This document shows, one piece after another, positions 25,290-33,866 of a stretch of DNA of 55,380 bases (within the stretch, counting starts at the first letter, position 1; every line of letters begins with the position of its first letter). Location: IMG/VR virus record IMGVR_UViG_3300051212_000924, positions 1-55,380 of that record. One strand, 5' to 3'. This DNA is from a virus. The translations under genes were made by a program, and so were the position numbers. The notes under the pieces are model-generated. The model was not told the origin of the DNA and searched no databases. It worked only from the letters and a program-made list of their open reading frames with translations.

Positions 25290-27467
25290 ATGGCAAATTA
25301 TAATAAGTCATTTAATTTTAGGAACGGTGTTCAGGTTGATGATGATAATCTAGTTGTAGATACACTTGGAAAAGTTGGTATCGGAACAACTGTTCCAACT
25401 GAATTTTTGGATGTTCGTGGAAACGCAACGGTAAGTGGATTTACTACAGCATCGGATATTTACAGTAAGAATATCAAAGTAAGTGGAATTATTACCGCAT
25501 CAACACTTACTGACGGTAAGATAACAATAAGTTCTGGTATTATTACGGCATCTTCAGGTGTTGTAACTTTTTATGGTGATGGTAGAGGAATTGTTAATAT
25601 TCCAACATCTCAATGGATTGATACTGATGTTGGATTAGGATTTACAAGTATTTACAATACAGGATTCGTTGGAGTCAATACCAACGATCCAAGATATGCT
25701 TTCCAAGTTGCTGGAACTAATGATTTAAGCAACTTTGTTGGTGGAGTTGGAATCAATTCTCGTGGTGATATTGTAGCAACTGGGGTAATCACAGCAACGA
25801 CTGTAAGAGCGTCTATTGCTGCCACTTTCTTAACAGGTACAATTGATAACGCAAGAATACCATCAAACATTAGTGTTTCTGGAATTATTACGGCATCTAG
25901 TGGATTTGTAGGAAATCTTGTTGGAATTGCTTCTACAGCGCAATCTTTGACTGGATCTCCAAGTATTACAGTTACTAATATCACTGCTGGAATTATTACA
26001 GCGAGTAGCATTAATTCTGCTGGTCTAGTCACAGCGACTGGAGTTAATTTAAGCGGCAATGTTATAGTAGAGGGATTTGTATCAGCAGCAAGCACGATTA
26101 CTAGTGGAAGTATTACTGTAACAGGAGATTCTAGTGTTAGTGGTATTCTAACTGCTGCTAGTATCAATAGTGGAGTATCTACAGTTGGTATTTCAACGGT
26201 TCATCAACAATTTCATGTTGGAACATCAGGAACTTTCTTTGCTGTAACTTCTGCTGGTGCAATTGGAATTGGTAGTGCTTCTCCAACTTCCGACTTTTTA
26301 GTAAGAAGAACGGGAACTAACCTTGTCGAAGTTATTTCTGATACAAGCGAGGCAAGAATTAGTATTGGTCAATCAGTTGGAGTTGGAAATAGTTCTGCTA
26401 TCTTAAGATTTGGAAATACTCAAAGCACTCTTGAAATTCTAAACAGATCCACGGGTGGATTTAACAATTACATTCATGCTGGTGGTTCTGGTATTGGAAC
26501 AGGTAATTTTAACTGGGTTTATGGTCAGACAAACGCAGAGTTAATGACTCTGACTTATGGAGGTCGTCTTGGACTAGGTAAAACAAATCCAGATAATACT
26601 TTACACGTCGTTGGAACTTCCACTGTAACTAGTAGTGCTTGGTTTGGTGGTAACGTTACTATTAATGGAACTTTAAGTGCTTCAACTATAACTTTACCAA
26701 GTGTCCTAACTAATATCAATTTAGATAATTCTATTGGAGTTAGCACCGTTGCAAATCTTCTTGTTGCTCCAGTTGGTGTTGGTTCAATTGGTATTAACAC
26801 CACAAATGCAATTGCTGGTCTAGACGCAAGAGCAGTAGATGGTTTATTCAGTAGAATTGGAATTAATACAATTTCTTTTGGCACTGAATTACTTAATGTA
26901 GAAGGCGCATCTAGATTTGGAAGTATTGGTATTGGAACTAGTGCTTCAACTACTGGTATTGGTTTAATTATTACGAATGAAATTCAACAATTTAATTCAA
27001 CTACGACTCTTACTAATTCAATTCTTTATGTTGCAGGAACTTCTGGAGTAGGTGTTGGAACAACTTCTTTACGCTCTGCAATAGACTTTGCTGATGCAGG
27101 TAAAATTAATCCAGGTTTATTACCGGGTGAAGGAACTGGATCTAGAGCATATTTCTTACCTCCAAGACTAACATCTACACAAAGAACTGGTCTCACAACA
27201 GAGGCTGGAGGATTAATTTACAATTCCACCACTAACGAATTCCAAGGATACTCTGGTACGGCTTGGACAAATCTTGGTATAACAACTGCGAACATAGTTT
27301 CAGACCAAGTTAAAGTTGGAACAGGTGTTACAGTGAATTCTGGTGTAGTAACAGCAGTAAACGGATTTACTAGTGGAATTGGAACGGAAGTAAGAATTAC
27401 AACCGTTGGTAATCGTGTAGTATTTACTGTTCCTGGAGTGGGAACAACTTCATTACAATTATTCTAA
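25290..27467 (+). CDS. Repetitive tail fibre protein
   Basis: 725 residues with no S74 domain. The N-terminus 'MANYNKSFNFRNGVQVDDDN' is a fibre-type start. Throughout runs a repeat built on 'SGIITAS' and 'VGIGTTxPxxxLxVxG', typical of long phage fibre shafts. The C-terminus has 'AYFLPPRLTSTQRTGL' and 'GLIYNSTTNEFQGYSGTAWT', a common phage-fibre head motif ('Y.g..W..'). Likely a distal or side fibre. Repeats make this gene prone to recombination with the neighbouring fibres. Confidence 0.8.
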   Translation: MANYNKSFNFRNGVQVDDDNLVVDTLGKVGIGTTVPTEFLDVRGNATVSGFTTASDIYSKNIKVSGIITASTLTDGKITISSGIITASSGVVTFYGDGRGIVNIPTSQWIDTDVGLGFTSIYNTGFVGVNTNDPRYAFQVAGTNDLSNFVGGVGINSRGDIVATGVITATTVRASIAATFLTGTIDNARIPSNISVSGIITASSGFVGNLVGIASTAQSLTGSPSITVTNITAGIITASSINSAGLVTATGVNLSGNVIVEGFVSAASTITSGSITVTGDSSVSGILTAASINSGVSTVGISTVHQQFHVGTSGTFFAVTSAGAIGIGSASPTSDFLVRRTGTNLVEVISDTSEARISIGQSVGVGNSSAILRFGNTQSTLEILNRSTGGFNNYIHAGGSGIGTGNFNWVYGQTNAELMTLTYGGRLGLGKTNPDNTLHVVGTSTVTSSAWFGGNVTINGTLSASTITLPSVLTNINLDNSIGVSTVANLLVAPVGVGSIGINTTNAIAGLDARAVDGLFSRIGINTISFGTELLNVEGASRFGSIGIGTSASTTGIGLIITNEIQQFNSTTTLTNSILYVAGTSGVGVGTTSLRSAIDFADAGKINPGLLPGEGTGSRAYFLPPRLTSTQRTGLTTEAGGLIYNSTTNEFQGYSGTAWTNLGITTANIVSDQVKVGTGVTVNSGVVTAVNGFTSGIGTEVRITTVGNRVVFTVPGVGTTSLQLF

Positions 27468-27473
27468 TTTTTT

Positions 27474-28946
27474 ATGAAAAAATTCATTGTTCTCGGTTCT
27501 GGAACCGCTGGATTGATTGCTGCTGGTATGATAAAAAGATATTGGGGAGATAAAGTCCAAGTCTCTTTATATTATGACGCATCTAGAAAAAATATAGCAG
27601 TTGGTGAAAGCACAACACCCATCGTTCATTTGTTTTTGAATGCTATGGGTCTGACCACTGCCGATTTAATTCGAGATTTGAATGTAACTGTAAAACTAGG
27701 AATTAACTTTAAAGACTGGATTCCTGGTACAGAATACTTTCACGGATTTCAAGAAGTTGCTTTCTACGGAGAACCTGATAACTCTACTGCAATCTATTCA
27801 ATACCAAATGATTGTTATGATGGTGGGTTATTATACAACGAAGCGACTACTACCCTGCCGCAGAAACAATTTGAGTATATTCACGCTTTGCACATAGACA
27901 CTCAAGATTTTTCAAATTATATGTTTGAAAAACTAAGTGATGAAATTGATTTTATAGATGATGTTGCCGAAAAAATTAACGTCAAAGATAATAAGATTGA
28001 AAGTATAGATTTTAAAAATACTGGTAATGTAAGCGCCGACTTTTATATTGATTGTTCTGGTTTTAGTTCTCTTCTTATCAAAAATCTAGAACCAAAGTGG
28101 GTTGATATTCTAGAATATTTGCCTATTGATAGAGCAATTCCTCAACAAGTTCCTTATGATTTTGAAGAGGTTCCTTCTTATACCTTGGCAGAAGCAACAG
28201 ATAATGGATGGATATGGCAGATACCAATTGGTAATCGATATGGAACTGGGTATCTTTATTCCTCTAAATTTACAACTGACGAAGAAGCAAGAGAAAAATA
28301 TAATGCTTGGTTGCTAGAACGATTTGGTGTAGAACTTAAAACTGATAGAATTATTCACTACAAACCTGGTTATTATGACCAAGCGTGGGTGGGTAATTGT
28401 CTATCTGTTGGGTTATCTAGTGGATTTGTCGAGCCACTAGAATCAACAGGTATTCATATTATTGTGAAGCAATTGCACGATTTCATTGAATTAAACTCCA
28501 ATCTCACATTTTTAGAGCATAACCGAAAAAGATTCAATGAAAATAACTTAAAGACTTATGAAACCATAGTTGATTTTATTTGTCTTCACTACAATACTAA
28601 TAGAACTGACTCCGACTTTTGGAGATACATGACTGAGAATAAAAAGAAGTGGGTAAAAGACTTTGACGAGAAATGTAGGAATGAATTTCTAGATAGATTT
28701 GGATTGGGAGATAATCCATCTAATTTCTTTTGGCCACTTGATAGTTTTATTCAGGTTGCTAACGGATTACAAATGTTTGATAAAGAATCAATCAATCAAT
28801 ATTTAAATTCAAAGCACAATAAAGATCAAATTTTAGATATGGTAAAAGAAAATTTTTCTTACAATAAATTAAAAAAGTCAGAACACCTAAAAATATCACA
28901 TAAAAAAGTCATAAATTATCTTAGAACTAATTACCACGATGCCTAA
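27474..28946 (+). CDS. FAD-dependent tryptophan halogenase-like protein
   Basis: 490 residues. 'VLGSGTAGLIAAGMI' is the FAD-binding GxGxxG. K74 in 'VTVKLGINFKDW' matches the catalytic Lys. 'GWIWQIP' (~244-250) is the WxWxIP family motif. E323 in 'FVEPLESTGI' matches the catalytic Glu. All key residues of PrnA/RebH-type enzymes are thus present, although usual lengths are slightly greater (~530). The enzyme needs reduced flavin and adds Cl or Br to Trp or another indole/aromatic. No flavin reductase gene is visible. Six bases follow the fibre gene; a protein substrate is possible but unproven. Confidence 0.88.
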   Translation: MKKFIVLGSGTAGLIAAGMIKRYWGDKVQVSLYYDASRKNIAVGESTTPIVHLFLNAMGLTTADLIRDLNVTVKLGINFKDWIPGTEYFHGFQEVAFYGEPDNSTAIYSIPNDCYDGGLLYNEATTTLPQKQFEYIHALHIDTQDFSNYMFEKLSDEIDFIDDVAEKINVKDNKIESIDFKNTGNVSADFYIDCSGFSSLLIKNLEPKWVDILEYLPIDRAIPQQVPYDFEEVPSYTLAEATDNGWIWQIPIGNRYGTGYLYSSKFTTDEEAREKYNAWLLERFGVELKTDRIIHYKPGYYDQAWVGNCLSVGLSSGFVEPLESTGIHIIVKQLHDFIELNSNLTFLEHNRKRFNENNLKTYETIVDFICLHYNTNRTDSDFWRYMTENKKKWVKDFDEKCRNEFLDRFGLGDNPSNFFWPLDSFIQVANGLQMFDKESINQYLNSKHNKDQILDMVKENFSYNKLKKSEHLKISHKKVINYLRTNYHDA

Positions 28947-29193
28947 TTACTACATTCAGCATACGCAACAACTTAACGGTATTTCAAAAATAGTATATTA
29001 TCAGGGAGATAACTGCTGGACCACAGAACATGAACATCGTAAGATTTATAGTAAGAAAAAAGACGCAACTGCAGAATTATATGATTTTGGAGGTAACGTA
29101 GTTAAAGATATAGTTTTTGACTCAAATGCAATTGATGGAGATGGAGACGGAATTGTTCAAGAAGGAACTGAATTTGAGAGAACCATAGAATAA
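28939..29193 (+). CDS. Small protein with calcium-loop-like motif
   Basis: 84 residues, overlapping the halogenase end by 8 bases. 'DSNAIDGDGDGIVQEGTEFE' contains a DxDGDGxVxEGTE loop like EF-hand or dockerin calcium-binding loops. The N-terminal part ('YYIQHTQQLNGISKIVYYQG') is Tyr/Gln-rich. It may bind Ca2+ and stabilise or link a fibre, or assist the halogenase. Calcium binding is read from the motif only. Confidence 0.65.
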   Translation: MPNYYIQHTQQLNGISKIVYYQGDNCWTTEHEHRKIYSKKKDATAELYDFGGNVVKDIVFDSNAIDGDGDGIVQEGTEFERTIE

Positions 29194-29196
29194 ATA
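29189..29196 (+). promoter_or_regulatory. Late promoter box (AATAAATA)
   Basis: AATAAATA overlaps the preceding stop codon and ends 17 bases before ATG 29214. The flank ACTAAAAACTG repeats that seen at 25273. Confidence 0.55.
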
Positions 29197-29213
29197 ACTA
29201 AAAACTGAGTGAA

Positions 29214-30326
29214 ATGTCCGCATCAGTAACTAAAGCAGGTCCTTATTACTCTTCTGGAGAAATTAAATTTAGTTCTTTAAGGACTAATTTTAAAGAAGCG
29301 TCTTCTGGATCAATTAAAGCATCTGAGTTAAGAAGGAATACAACCACAACTGACACTAACCCTATCGTACCAGATTGTACAGAGAATAGAACTTCTGGAC
29401 CTCTAACGAATGGAATTGCTACTGGAACTGATTTAAAATTATCTCAGTTTAGAAATTCAATTAAGTATTATTATATCACACAAACTGGAACTGATACTAA
29501 TTTTGATATTGATGCTCAAACTTGGAATAGCAATCTAGGTAGAAATATTCGTAAATGGATGTATTTGAACGGAACTTGTGGTACTAATTCTATTTCATCA
29601 GCAGCAGCAGACTTTAACGCCACAACATATAATTTAACGATTGATGTTTCTGGTGGAATTTACGGATGTGGTGGTAGAGGTGGTGGAACTGGTGGTCCAG
29701 ATCCCTCTGGGGAAAGTGGTGGACCAGCTTTAAGTGTTGCTTCTTCTGGTGGAAATAATATTGTTGTATTTGTAAGGTCTGGCGCTAATATTTACGGTGG
29801 AGGTGGAGGTGGAGAAAGAGGTGCTCAAGGTGCAACAGGTTCATCGGGAACTTGTGTAAACACAACTGAAACTGCAGGTTGTGGTGGCGCTCCAGGATGC
29901 CCTTCTGGATATTATCAAACTGGATATAATGGCAACTGTGGTGGATGTTGCCAAACGTATTCTTGTGGATGGGGTGGTACTTGCTGCTCTCAGAACAGAC
30001 AATGTAGATATTGTCGTCAAGAATATACTGTTTCAGGAGGAACTGGAGGCACTGGTGGTACAGGTGGACCTGGAAGAGGATATAACAATCTTTCTGGTTC
30101 TTTAGATGGTTCTGCTGGGTCTGCAGGTGGTGCTGGAAACGGTTGTGGATCCACAGCAGGTGCAACTGGTGGAACTGGTGGTTCTGGTGGAGAATGGGCA
30201 TCTAGTGGAAATGATACATCAAATAGTGGGTCTGGTGGTGCTCCCGGTAGAGCAATTGCTGGATCAAATTATTCTGTAAGTGGAACAATTAATTCAAGCA
30301 CAGTAAAGGGTGCATATAACCCATAA
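29214..30326 (+). CDS. Glycine- and cysteine-rich fibre/adhesin
   Basis: 370 residues. The first ~90 residues have 'GEIKFSSLRTNFKE' and 'SGSIKASELRRNT', a repeat common in cyanophage structural proteins. Residues ~150-360 are Gly/Ser/Thr-rich. A segment at about 205-270 holds at least eleven Cys, with patterns such as CGGCC and TCC, unlike the other fibres. The end 'AGSNYSVSGTINSSTVKGAY' is a fibre-tip-like cap. Likely an adhesin; the Cys could form disulfides or bind metal. Confidence 0.75.
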   Translation: MSASVTKAGPYYSSGEIKFSSLRTNFKEASSGSIKASELRRNTTTTDTNPIVPDCTENRTSGPLTNGIATGTDLKLSQFRNSIKYYYITQTGTDTNFDIDAQTWNSNLGRNIRKWMYLNGTCGTNSISSAAADFNATTYNLTIDVSGGIYGCGGRGGGTGGPDPSGESGGPALSVASSGGNNIVVFVRSGANIYGGGGGGERGAQGATGSSGTCVNTTETAGCGGAPGCPSGYYQTGYNGNCGGCCQTYSCGWGGTCCSQNRQCRYCRQEYTVSGGTGGTGGTGGPGRGYNNLSGSLDGSAGSAGGAGNGCGSTAGATGGTGGSGGEWASSGNDTSNSGSGGAPGRAIAGSNYSVSGTINSSTVKGAYNP

Positions 30327-30332
30327 TAAATA
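30325..30332 (+). promoter_or_regulatory. Late promoter box (AATAAATA)
   Basis: AATAAATA lies right at the stop of the Cys-rich fibre gene and ends 22 bases before ATG 30355. Confidence 0.55.
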
Positions 30333-30354
30333 ATTTTAACTGAAGAATATCAAA

Positions 30355-30690
30355 ATGTCTGAAGAAAAACAGTATCCTTCTCTTGGAGAACAAGCAAAAA
30401 ATCTTGCTAATTTTTCCTGGGATCTTATTAAATATATTCACGAAAATCACAGTGCTGTGTTATTCACATCTGATGATGTTTATAAGCAGAGAACACAAAT
30501 CTGTAAGTCTTGTGACAGATTTGATGATATGGAAAACAAGTGTATGGAGTGTGGTTGTTACATTCCTGGAAAAGCAAGGATTATATTGGATTCTTGCCCA
30601 CTAAACAAATGGACTGCTGATGAAAATTCTTGGCAAGAAAAGTTCGAACAGATAACCGAAAAACTTGACAAGAAAGAAGAAGACCTGTAG
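30355..30690 (+). CDS. Small zinc-ribbon-like conserved protein
   Basis: 111 residues. 'CKSCDRFDDMENKCMECGCY' and a later 'SCPLNKW' give CxxC, CxxCxC and a further Cys, a likely zinc site at about 43-83. The N-terminal 'LGEQAKNLANFSWDLIKYI' and the C-terminal Lys/Glu helix flank it. The type is common in T4-like phages of marine bacteria; function is not known to me. It closes the late fibre block. Confidence 0.7.
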   Translation: MSEEKQYPSLGEQAKNLANFSWDLIKYIHENHSAVLFTSDDVYKQRTQICKSCDRFDDMENKCMECGCYIPGKARIILDSCPLNKWTADENSWQEKFEQITEKLDKKEEDL

Positions 30691-30723
30691 ACTACCTTTG
30701 TCCCGGTTGGAGATGGGACACTA

Positions 30724-30778
30724 GGACACTTTAAGAACCGTCCACTGGGTCGCACCAGGGGCGGTTTTCTGCTATAAT
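30724..30778 (+). promoter_or_regulatory. Divergent dyad element, hairpin and extended -10 promoter
   Basis: A diverged copy of the 22-bp element starts with GGACACTT at 30724. It is followed by a hairpin (AACCGTCC... to ...GGCGGTT, about 30736-30766, one bulge) and TTTT. The -10 TATAAT (30773-30778) follows with TGC in front, an extended -10. No -35 is visible. It looks like a terminator for the late block joined to a promoter for the next unit. Confidence 0.65.
30736..30768 (+). terminator. Rho-independent terminator-like hairpin
   Basis: AACCGTCC, then CTGG, loop, CCAGG, GGCGGTT: about 12 pairs with one bulged A, followed by TTTT (30765-30768). Well placed to end transcription of the fibre block. 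Confidence 0.7.
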
Positions 30779-30793
30779 AAAAGGGCAGATTAT

Positions 30794-30801
30794 CATAAAT
30801 A
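30794..30801 (+). promoter_or_regulatory. Late promoter box (CATAAATA) before HNH gene
   Basis: CATAAATA ends 21 bases before the HNH ATG at 30823, as expected for late expression of a homing endonuclease. Confidence 0.55.
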
Positions 30802-30822
30802 ATAATAGTAATTGCCCCTATT

Positions 30823-31278
30823 ATGCCATATAAAGATTACGAAATTAAAAAACAAAAAGAAAAAGAAAGGTATTGGAATAACAAAGAAGAACATAATGCT
30901 TATCATAGAGAGTATGCTAAAAATAATAGAGAAAAAATTAATCAGTCTGTAAGGTTATTAAAAGAAAAAAAGAAAGAAACTCTTATAAAACATCTTGGTG
31001 GTAAGTGTGTTGGATGTGGAGTAGTTGAAAATTTACAATTTGATCATATTGATAGAAAACAAAAAAGTTTTACAATAGGAAAATGTTGGGGATATACTCT
31101 TGAAAAGTTAATCGAAGAAGCAGAGAAGTGCCAATTATTATGTAAAGAATGTCATCAATATAAAACTACAATAAATCACGATACAAATATGATTGCTGAT
31201 GGATATAAAATAAAAGAAGTAAAAAAAGTTGGTGAAGAGATAGTTGTGACACTTCATAAGGTGGCACAGTCCTTTTGA
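30823..31278 (+). CDS. HNH homing-type endonuclease
   Basis: 151 residues. Residues 1-55 are very basic with repeated 'KxxREYxKNNxEK' units, typical of phage HNH proteins. The nuclease core has 'GGKCVGCG', 'LQFDHIDRKQKS' and 'CQLLCKECHQYKTT', giving the two CxxC zinc pairs and the His residues. It lies between two copies of the dyad promoter module. Its last ~10 codons read through the downstream module (TGACACTT ... GTGGCACA). Probably a mobile gene that entered an intergenic promoter. Confidence 0.82.
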   Translation: MPYKDYEIKKQKEKERYWNNKEEHNAYHREYAKNNREKINQSVRLLKEKKKETLIKHLGGKCVGCGVVENLQFDHIDRKQKSFTIGKCWGYTLEKLIEEAEKCQLLCKECHQYKTTINHDTNMIADGYKIKEVKKVGEEIVVTLHKVAQSF

Positions 31279-31303
31279 TTTTGCTCCGTTTTTGCCTTAT
31301 AAT
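31247..31303 (+). promoter_or_regulatory. Dyad-type promoter (element plus TATAAT)
   Basis: TGACACTT-N6-GTGGCACA at 31247-31268; GGCACA starts 35 bp before TATAAT (31298-31303). A TTGATT sits 17 bp before the -10, a partial -35. Drives the SF2 helicase starting at 31323. The dyad lies inside the end of the HNH gene. Confidence 0.7.
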
Positions 31304-31322
31304 ATGTTTATTGAATTGATTG

Positions 31323-32537
31323 ATGATGATTCAACTTCGCCCCCATCAGCAGCGTGGTCTTGATGCTATGAAAAAGCATCTGCGTGGTCAACTGATTATG
31401 CCGACTGGTGCTGGCAAGACCAACGTTGCTATCTTTGATGCTCTGCGTGAGTTTCAATCTGATGCTCCTAAGACTATTGTCGTGACGGCACCTAGAATCC
31501 TCCTGGCAGAGCAGTTGTCCAGTGAGTTCTTGGAGTTTATCACCAATGCTTCTGTACTGCACGTGCATTCGGGTGAGACGCATCATCAAAGCACAACTCG
31601 TCCTAATGAGATTCGTAACTGGGTGGAGCAAACTGCTGGTCATAAACTGATCTTCACGACCTACAACTCTCTGCAACGTCTTCAGCAAGCAGATATTCAC
31701 GTTGATACCATTTACTTTGATGAGGCACATAACAGTGTTCAGCGTCACTTTTTCCCTGCTACGGAGCACTTTGCTGCTAATGCTGACCGCTGCTATTTCT
31801 TTACTGCTACTCCTAAGCATTCTGCTACTGTTTCCAAACCTGGGATGAATGACGCTGCCGTTTATGGTAACGTAATTTGCACTGTTCCTGCACCTGAACT
31901 GGTGGATCAAGGTTATATCTTGCCCCCTAAAGTTGTTGTGAAGCAACTTGGAATGGTCCAAGACAAGCAGATGATTGCACAACGTGATGCTGGATTCCTG
32001 TTGGAAACTATTGACAATCCTAAGGTTGTTACGGTTACTGATGGTATTGTTGGTAGTGATACTCCCAGCAAAATTTTGATTTGTGCTCGTTCTACCAGGC
32101 AGATTGTCAATTTGATTGGTGAGTCTGATTTCTGTCAGCAATTGGAGGATCGTGGTTTCTCTTGGATGTATATCACGTCCAAGACTGGTGCCGTGATTGA
32201 TGGTCAGAAGGTCAACCGTGAGGTGTTCTTTGACACTCTAAATGCTTGGGGTAAGGATGACAGCAAGAAGTTCGTGGTTCTGCATCACAGCATTCTGTCT
32301 GAAGGCATCAATGTGTCTGGTCTGGAAGCGGTTCTGTTTATGCGGTCTATGGATTACATCGGTATCAGTCAGTCAATTGGGCGTGTAATCCGTCTAGGAA
32401 GCGCCCAGAAGACCTTTGGACTGGTCTGTGTGCCCGTCTATGACAAAGTGGGCATCAGCACTGCTAAAAGCGTTCAAGCGGTGGTAGACACCGTTTTCAA
32501 TCAGGGTCAACCCGCTATCAGCGTTGTAAAGAGGTAA
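31323..32537 (+). CDS. SF2 DNA helicase (UvsW/Res-like)
   Basis: 404 residues from ATG 31323; ATG 31326 or TTG 31320 are alternatives. 'LIMPTGAGKT' is Walker A, 'IYFDEAHNS' motif II (DEAH), 'YFFTATP' motif III and 'QSIGRVIRLG' motif VI. The N-terminal 'LRPHQQRGLDAM' is the Q-like motif of the UvsW/Res group. ATP-dependent translocase, likely for recombination or replication-fork remodelling as T4 UvsW, although it is shorter (UvsW has about 590). Expressed from the dyad promoter at 31247. Confidence 0.85.
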   Translation: MMIQLRPHQQRGLDAMKKHLRGQLIMPTGAGKTNVAIFDALREFQSDAPKTIVVTAPRILLAEQLSSEFLEFITNASVLHVHSGETHHQSTTRPNEIRNWVEQTAGHKLIFTTYNSLQRLQQADIHVDTIYFDEAHNSVQRHFFPATEHFAANADRCYFFTATPKHSATVSKPGMNDAAVYGNVICTVPAPELVDQGYILPPKVVVKQLGMVQDKQMIAQRDAGFLLETIDNPKVVTVTDGIVGSDTPSKILICARSTRQIVNLIGESDFCQQLEDRGFSWMYITSKTGAVIDGQKVNREVFFDTLNAWGKDDSKKFVVLHHSILSEGINVSGLEAVLFMRSMDYIGISQSIGRVIRLGSAQKTFGLVCVPVYDKVGISTAKSVQAVVDTVFNQGQPAISVVKR

Positions 32538-32539
32538 TT

Positions 32540-33124
32540 ATGAGTAATAAACAAAATCCAGACTTTATTGGGTCTTATAAAAATGCTCTGTCGGAAGATG
32601 AGTGTAAAACAATTATTCAATATTTTGAGGACTCTAAAGAAAAATCTCCTGGAGAAGTATTTGATCTTAAATCTATGAAACCTGCTGTTGATAAGAGCAG
32701 GAAAGATTCTATGGACTTGATTGTACCTTGGTGGAAGGAGGATATTTACTCAACTTACCTACTTGAAAAAGCACTTCTCAAGTATTCTCAGAAATATCGG
32801 GAAGAATATACAGGTTGTGATAAGATATCGCCTTGGGGTCCAGATAATTATTATCACATTCAAAAGTATCTACCAAATCAAGGATATCATGAGGTCCATT
32901 GTGAATCTGGAGAGAAAGGAACTCCTACAGTTCTTGCTTGGATGTTTTATTTGAATACCGTTACTGATGGAGGAGGGACTCGTTTTCCATCCTATGATTT
33001 GGATGTGAATGCAGAAGAAGGTAAACTTCTAATTTGGCCTGCTTATTTTACTCATATTCACCATGGAATTGTGAGTAAGACACAAACAAAATACATTGCC
33101 ACTGGATGGTTTACCTACGCCTGA
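32540..33124 (+). CDS. Fe(II)/2-oxoglutarate-dependent oxygenase, prolyl 4-hydroxylase-like
   Basis: 194 residues, 2 bases after the helicase. 'GYHEVHCESG' holds H120-x-E122; 'YFTHIHHGIVS' holds the distal His; 'TKYIATGWFTYA' the basic residue. Same layout and motif positions as 14579-15169 (also H120/E122), so the two are paralogues. 'VLAWMFYLNTVTDGGGTRFP' is the core. Substrate unknown. Confidence 0.82.
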   Translation: MSNKQNPDFIGSYKNALSEDECKTIIQYFEDSKEKSPGEVFDLKSMKPAVDKSRKDSMDLIVPWWKEDIYSTYLLEKALLKYSQKYREEYTGCDKISPWGPDNYYHIQKYLPNQGYHEVHCESGEKGTPTVLAWMFYLNTVTDGGGTRFPSYDLDVNAEEGKLLIWPAYFTHIHHGIVSKTQTKYIATGWFTYA

Positions 33125-33125
33125 C

Positions 33126-33182
33126 GGACAGTTTTAAAACTGTCACACCAGGAACAAAAATTTCAATTCAATCCAGTATAAT
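33126..33182 (+). promoter_or_regulatory. Dyad-type promoter, near-perfect palindrome
   Basis: The element here reads GACAGTTTT-AAAACTGTC (33127-33144), a perfect 18-bp palindrome, ending in CACA. GTCACA starts 35 bp before TATAAT (33177-33182). TGTAATC follows the -10 by 5 bp. No -35 box. Drives 33210 onward. Confidence 0.75.
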
Positions 33183-33209
33183 ACATCTGTAATCAGGAGG
33201 AATCCCCCA

Positions 33210-33353
33210 ATGCGCTGCAAAGTTCAACTTTATGTTGCTGGTAAGGTCTTCTATGAAGAAGTCTATGCCCGTGACTACAAAGAAGCAAAAGAAGTTGCAC
33301 TTGCTCGCAATCCTAACGCTAAAGTTATCAGTGTGAATACGGTGTTCGGATGA
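33210..33353 (+). CDS. Tiny conserved protein
   Basis: 47 residues, preceded by AGGAGG at 33195-33200. 'CKVQLYVAGKVFYEEVYARD' and 'AKEVALARNPNAKVISVNTV' form a small alpha/beta unit. It overlaps the next gene by ATGA. Common type in cyanophages; function unknown. Confidence 0.75.
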   Translation: MRCKVQLYVAGKVFYEEVYARDYKEAKEVALARNPNAKVISVNTVFG

Positions 33354-33598
33354 GCGAAAAGTTTCAGAAACCTTTTATTCCTCGCCCTGGAGTTCTTAGT
33401 CCAACTCCAGGAGACCCTGAAGGATATGTGACTAAGGATGGAATGTGGGCAGCAGTTCCGTTTGGTAAGAAGTTTGTGATTATACATAATGGACAGCAGG
33501 TTCACGTATCTAACAATTACAAAACTGCAAAGTCCTTTATCCTGAAGCAGGTGAAAGCTTCTAAAAAAACAACTTCAACACTGGAGCAGTTTCTATGA
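33350..33598 (+). CDS. Conserved hypothetical protein
   Basis: 82 residues. 'FIPRPGVLSPTPGDPEGYVT' then 'WAAVPFGKKFVIIHNGQQVH' and a Lys/Thr-rich end. Joined by 4-base overlaps on both sides. No recognised family. Confidence 0.7.
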   Translation: MSEKFQKPFIPRPGVLSPTPGDPEGYVTKDGMWAAVPFGKKFVIIHNGQQVHVSNNYKTAKSFILKQVKASKKTTSTLEQFL

Positions 33599-33843
33599 AA
33601 CTTCTGCCTATTCTTTTATTAACACTTCTTCCAATACCAGCCCAAGCAATTACTTGGGAGGAATTTTGGTCACCATTTACGTATGATCGTGGATACATTC
33701 GACAATATCCTACATATCGACGTTATGTTCCAATGTGTGATCGACGTGTTTATCATGAAGAATATGTACCAGGAAATCGTTGGAGACCAGGATATGTGAG
33801 AACTTGGTCTGAAATTGTCACAGTCCCCTGTGATTCCTATTAA
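33595..33843 (+). CDS. Secreted or periplasmic small protein
   Basis: 82 residues with a clear signal peptide (MKLLPILLLTLLPIPAQA, cleavage after AQA). The mature part is Tyr/Arg-rich ('YIRQYPTYRRYVPMCDRRVY') with two Cys. Exported in the host; role unknown. Confidence 0.75.
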   Translation: MKLLPILLLTLLPIPAQAITWEEFWSPFTYDRGYIRQYPTYRRYVPMCDRRVYHEEYVPGNRWRPGYVRTWSEIVTVPCDSY

Positions 33844-33846
33844 ATA
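33839..33846 (+). promoter_or_regulatory. Late-type box (ATTAAATA)
   Basis: ATTAAATA overlaps the preceding stop and ends 20 bases before ATG 33867. Confidence 0.45.
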
Positions 33847-33866
33847 GTATAACTATAAGACACATT

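Noticed and set aside
25290-27467. Repeats in the fibre genes considered as a CRISPR-like array
   Set aside because: Repeats are protein-coding, in frame and variable; no constant repeat with unique spacers.
31308-32141. 277-residue minus-strand ORF opposite the SF2 helicase
   Set aside because: Antisense shadow of a well supported helicase; composition is unlike a protein and there is no ribosome binding site.
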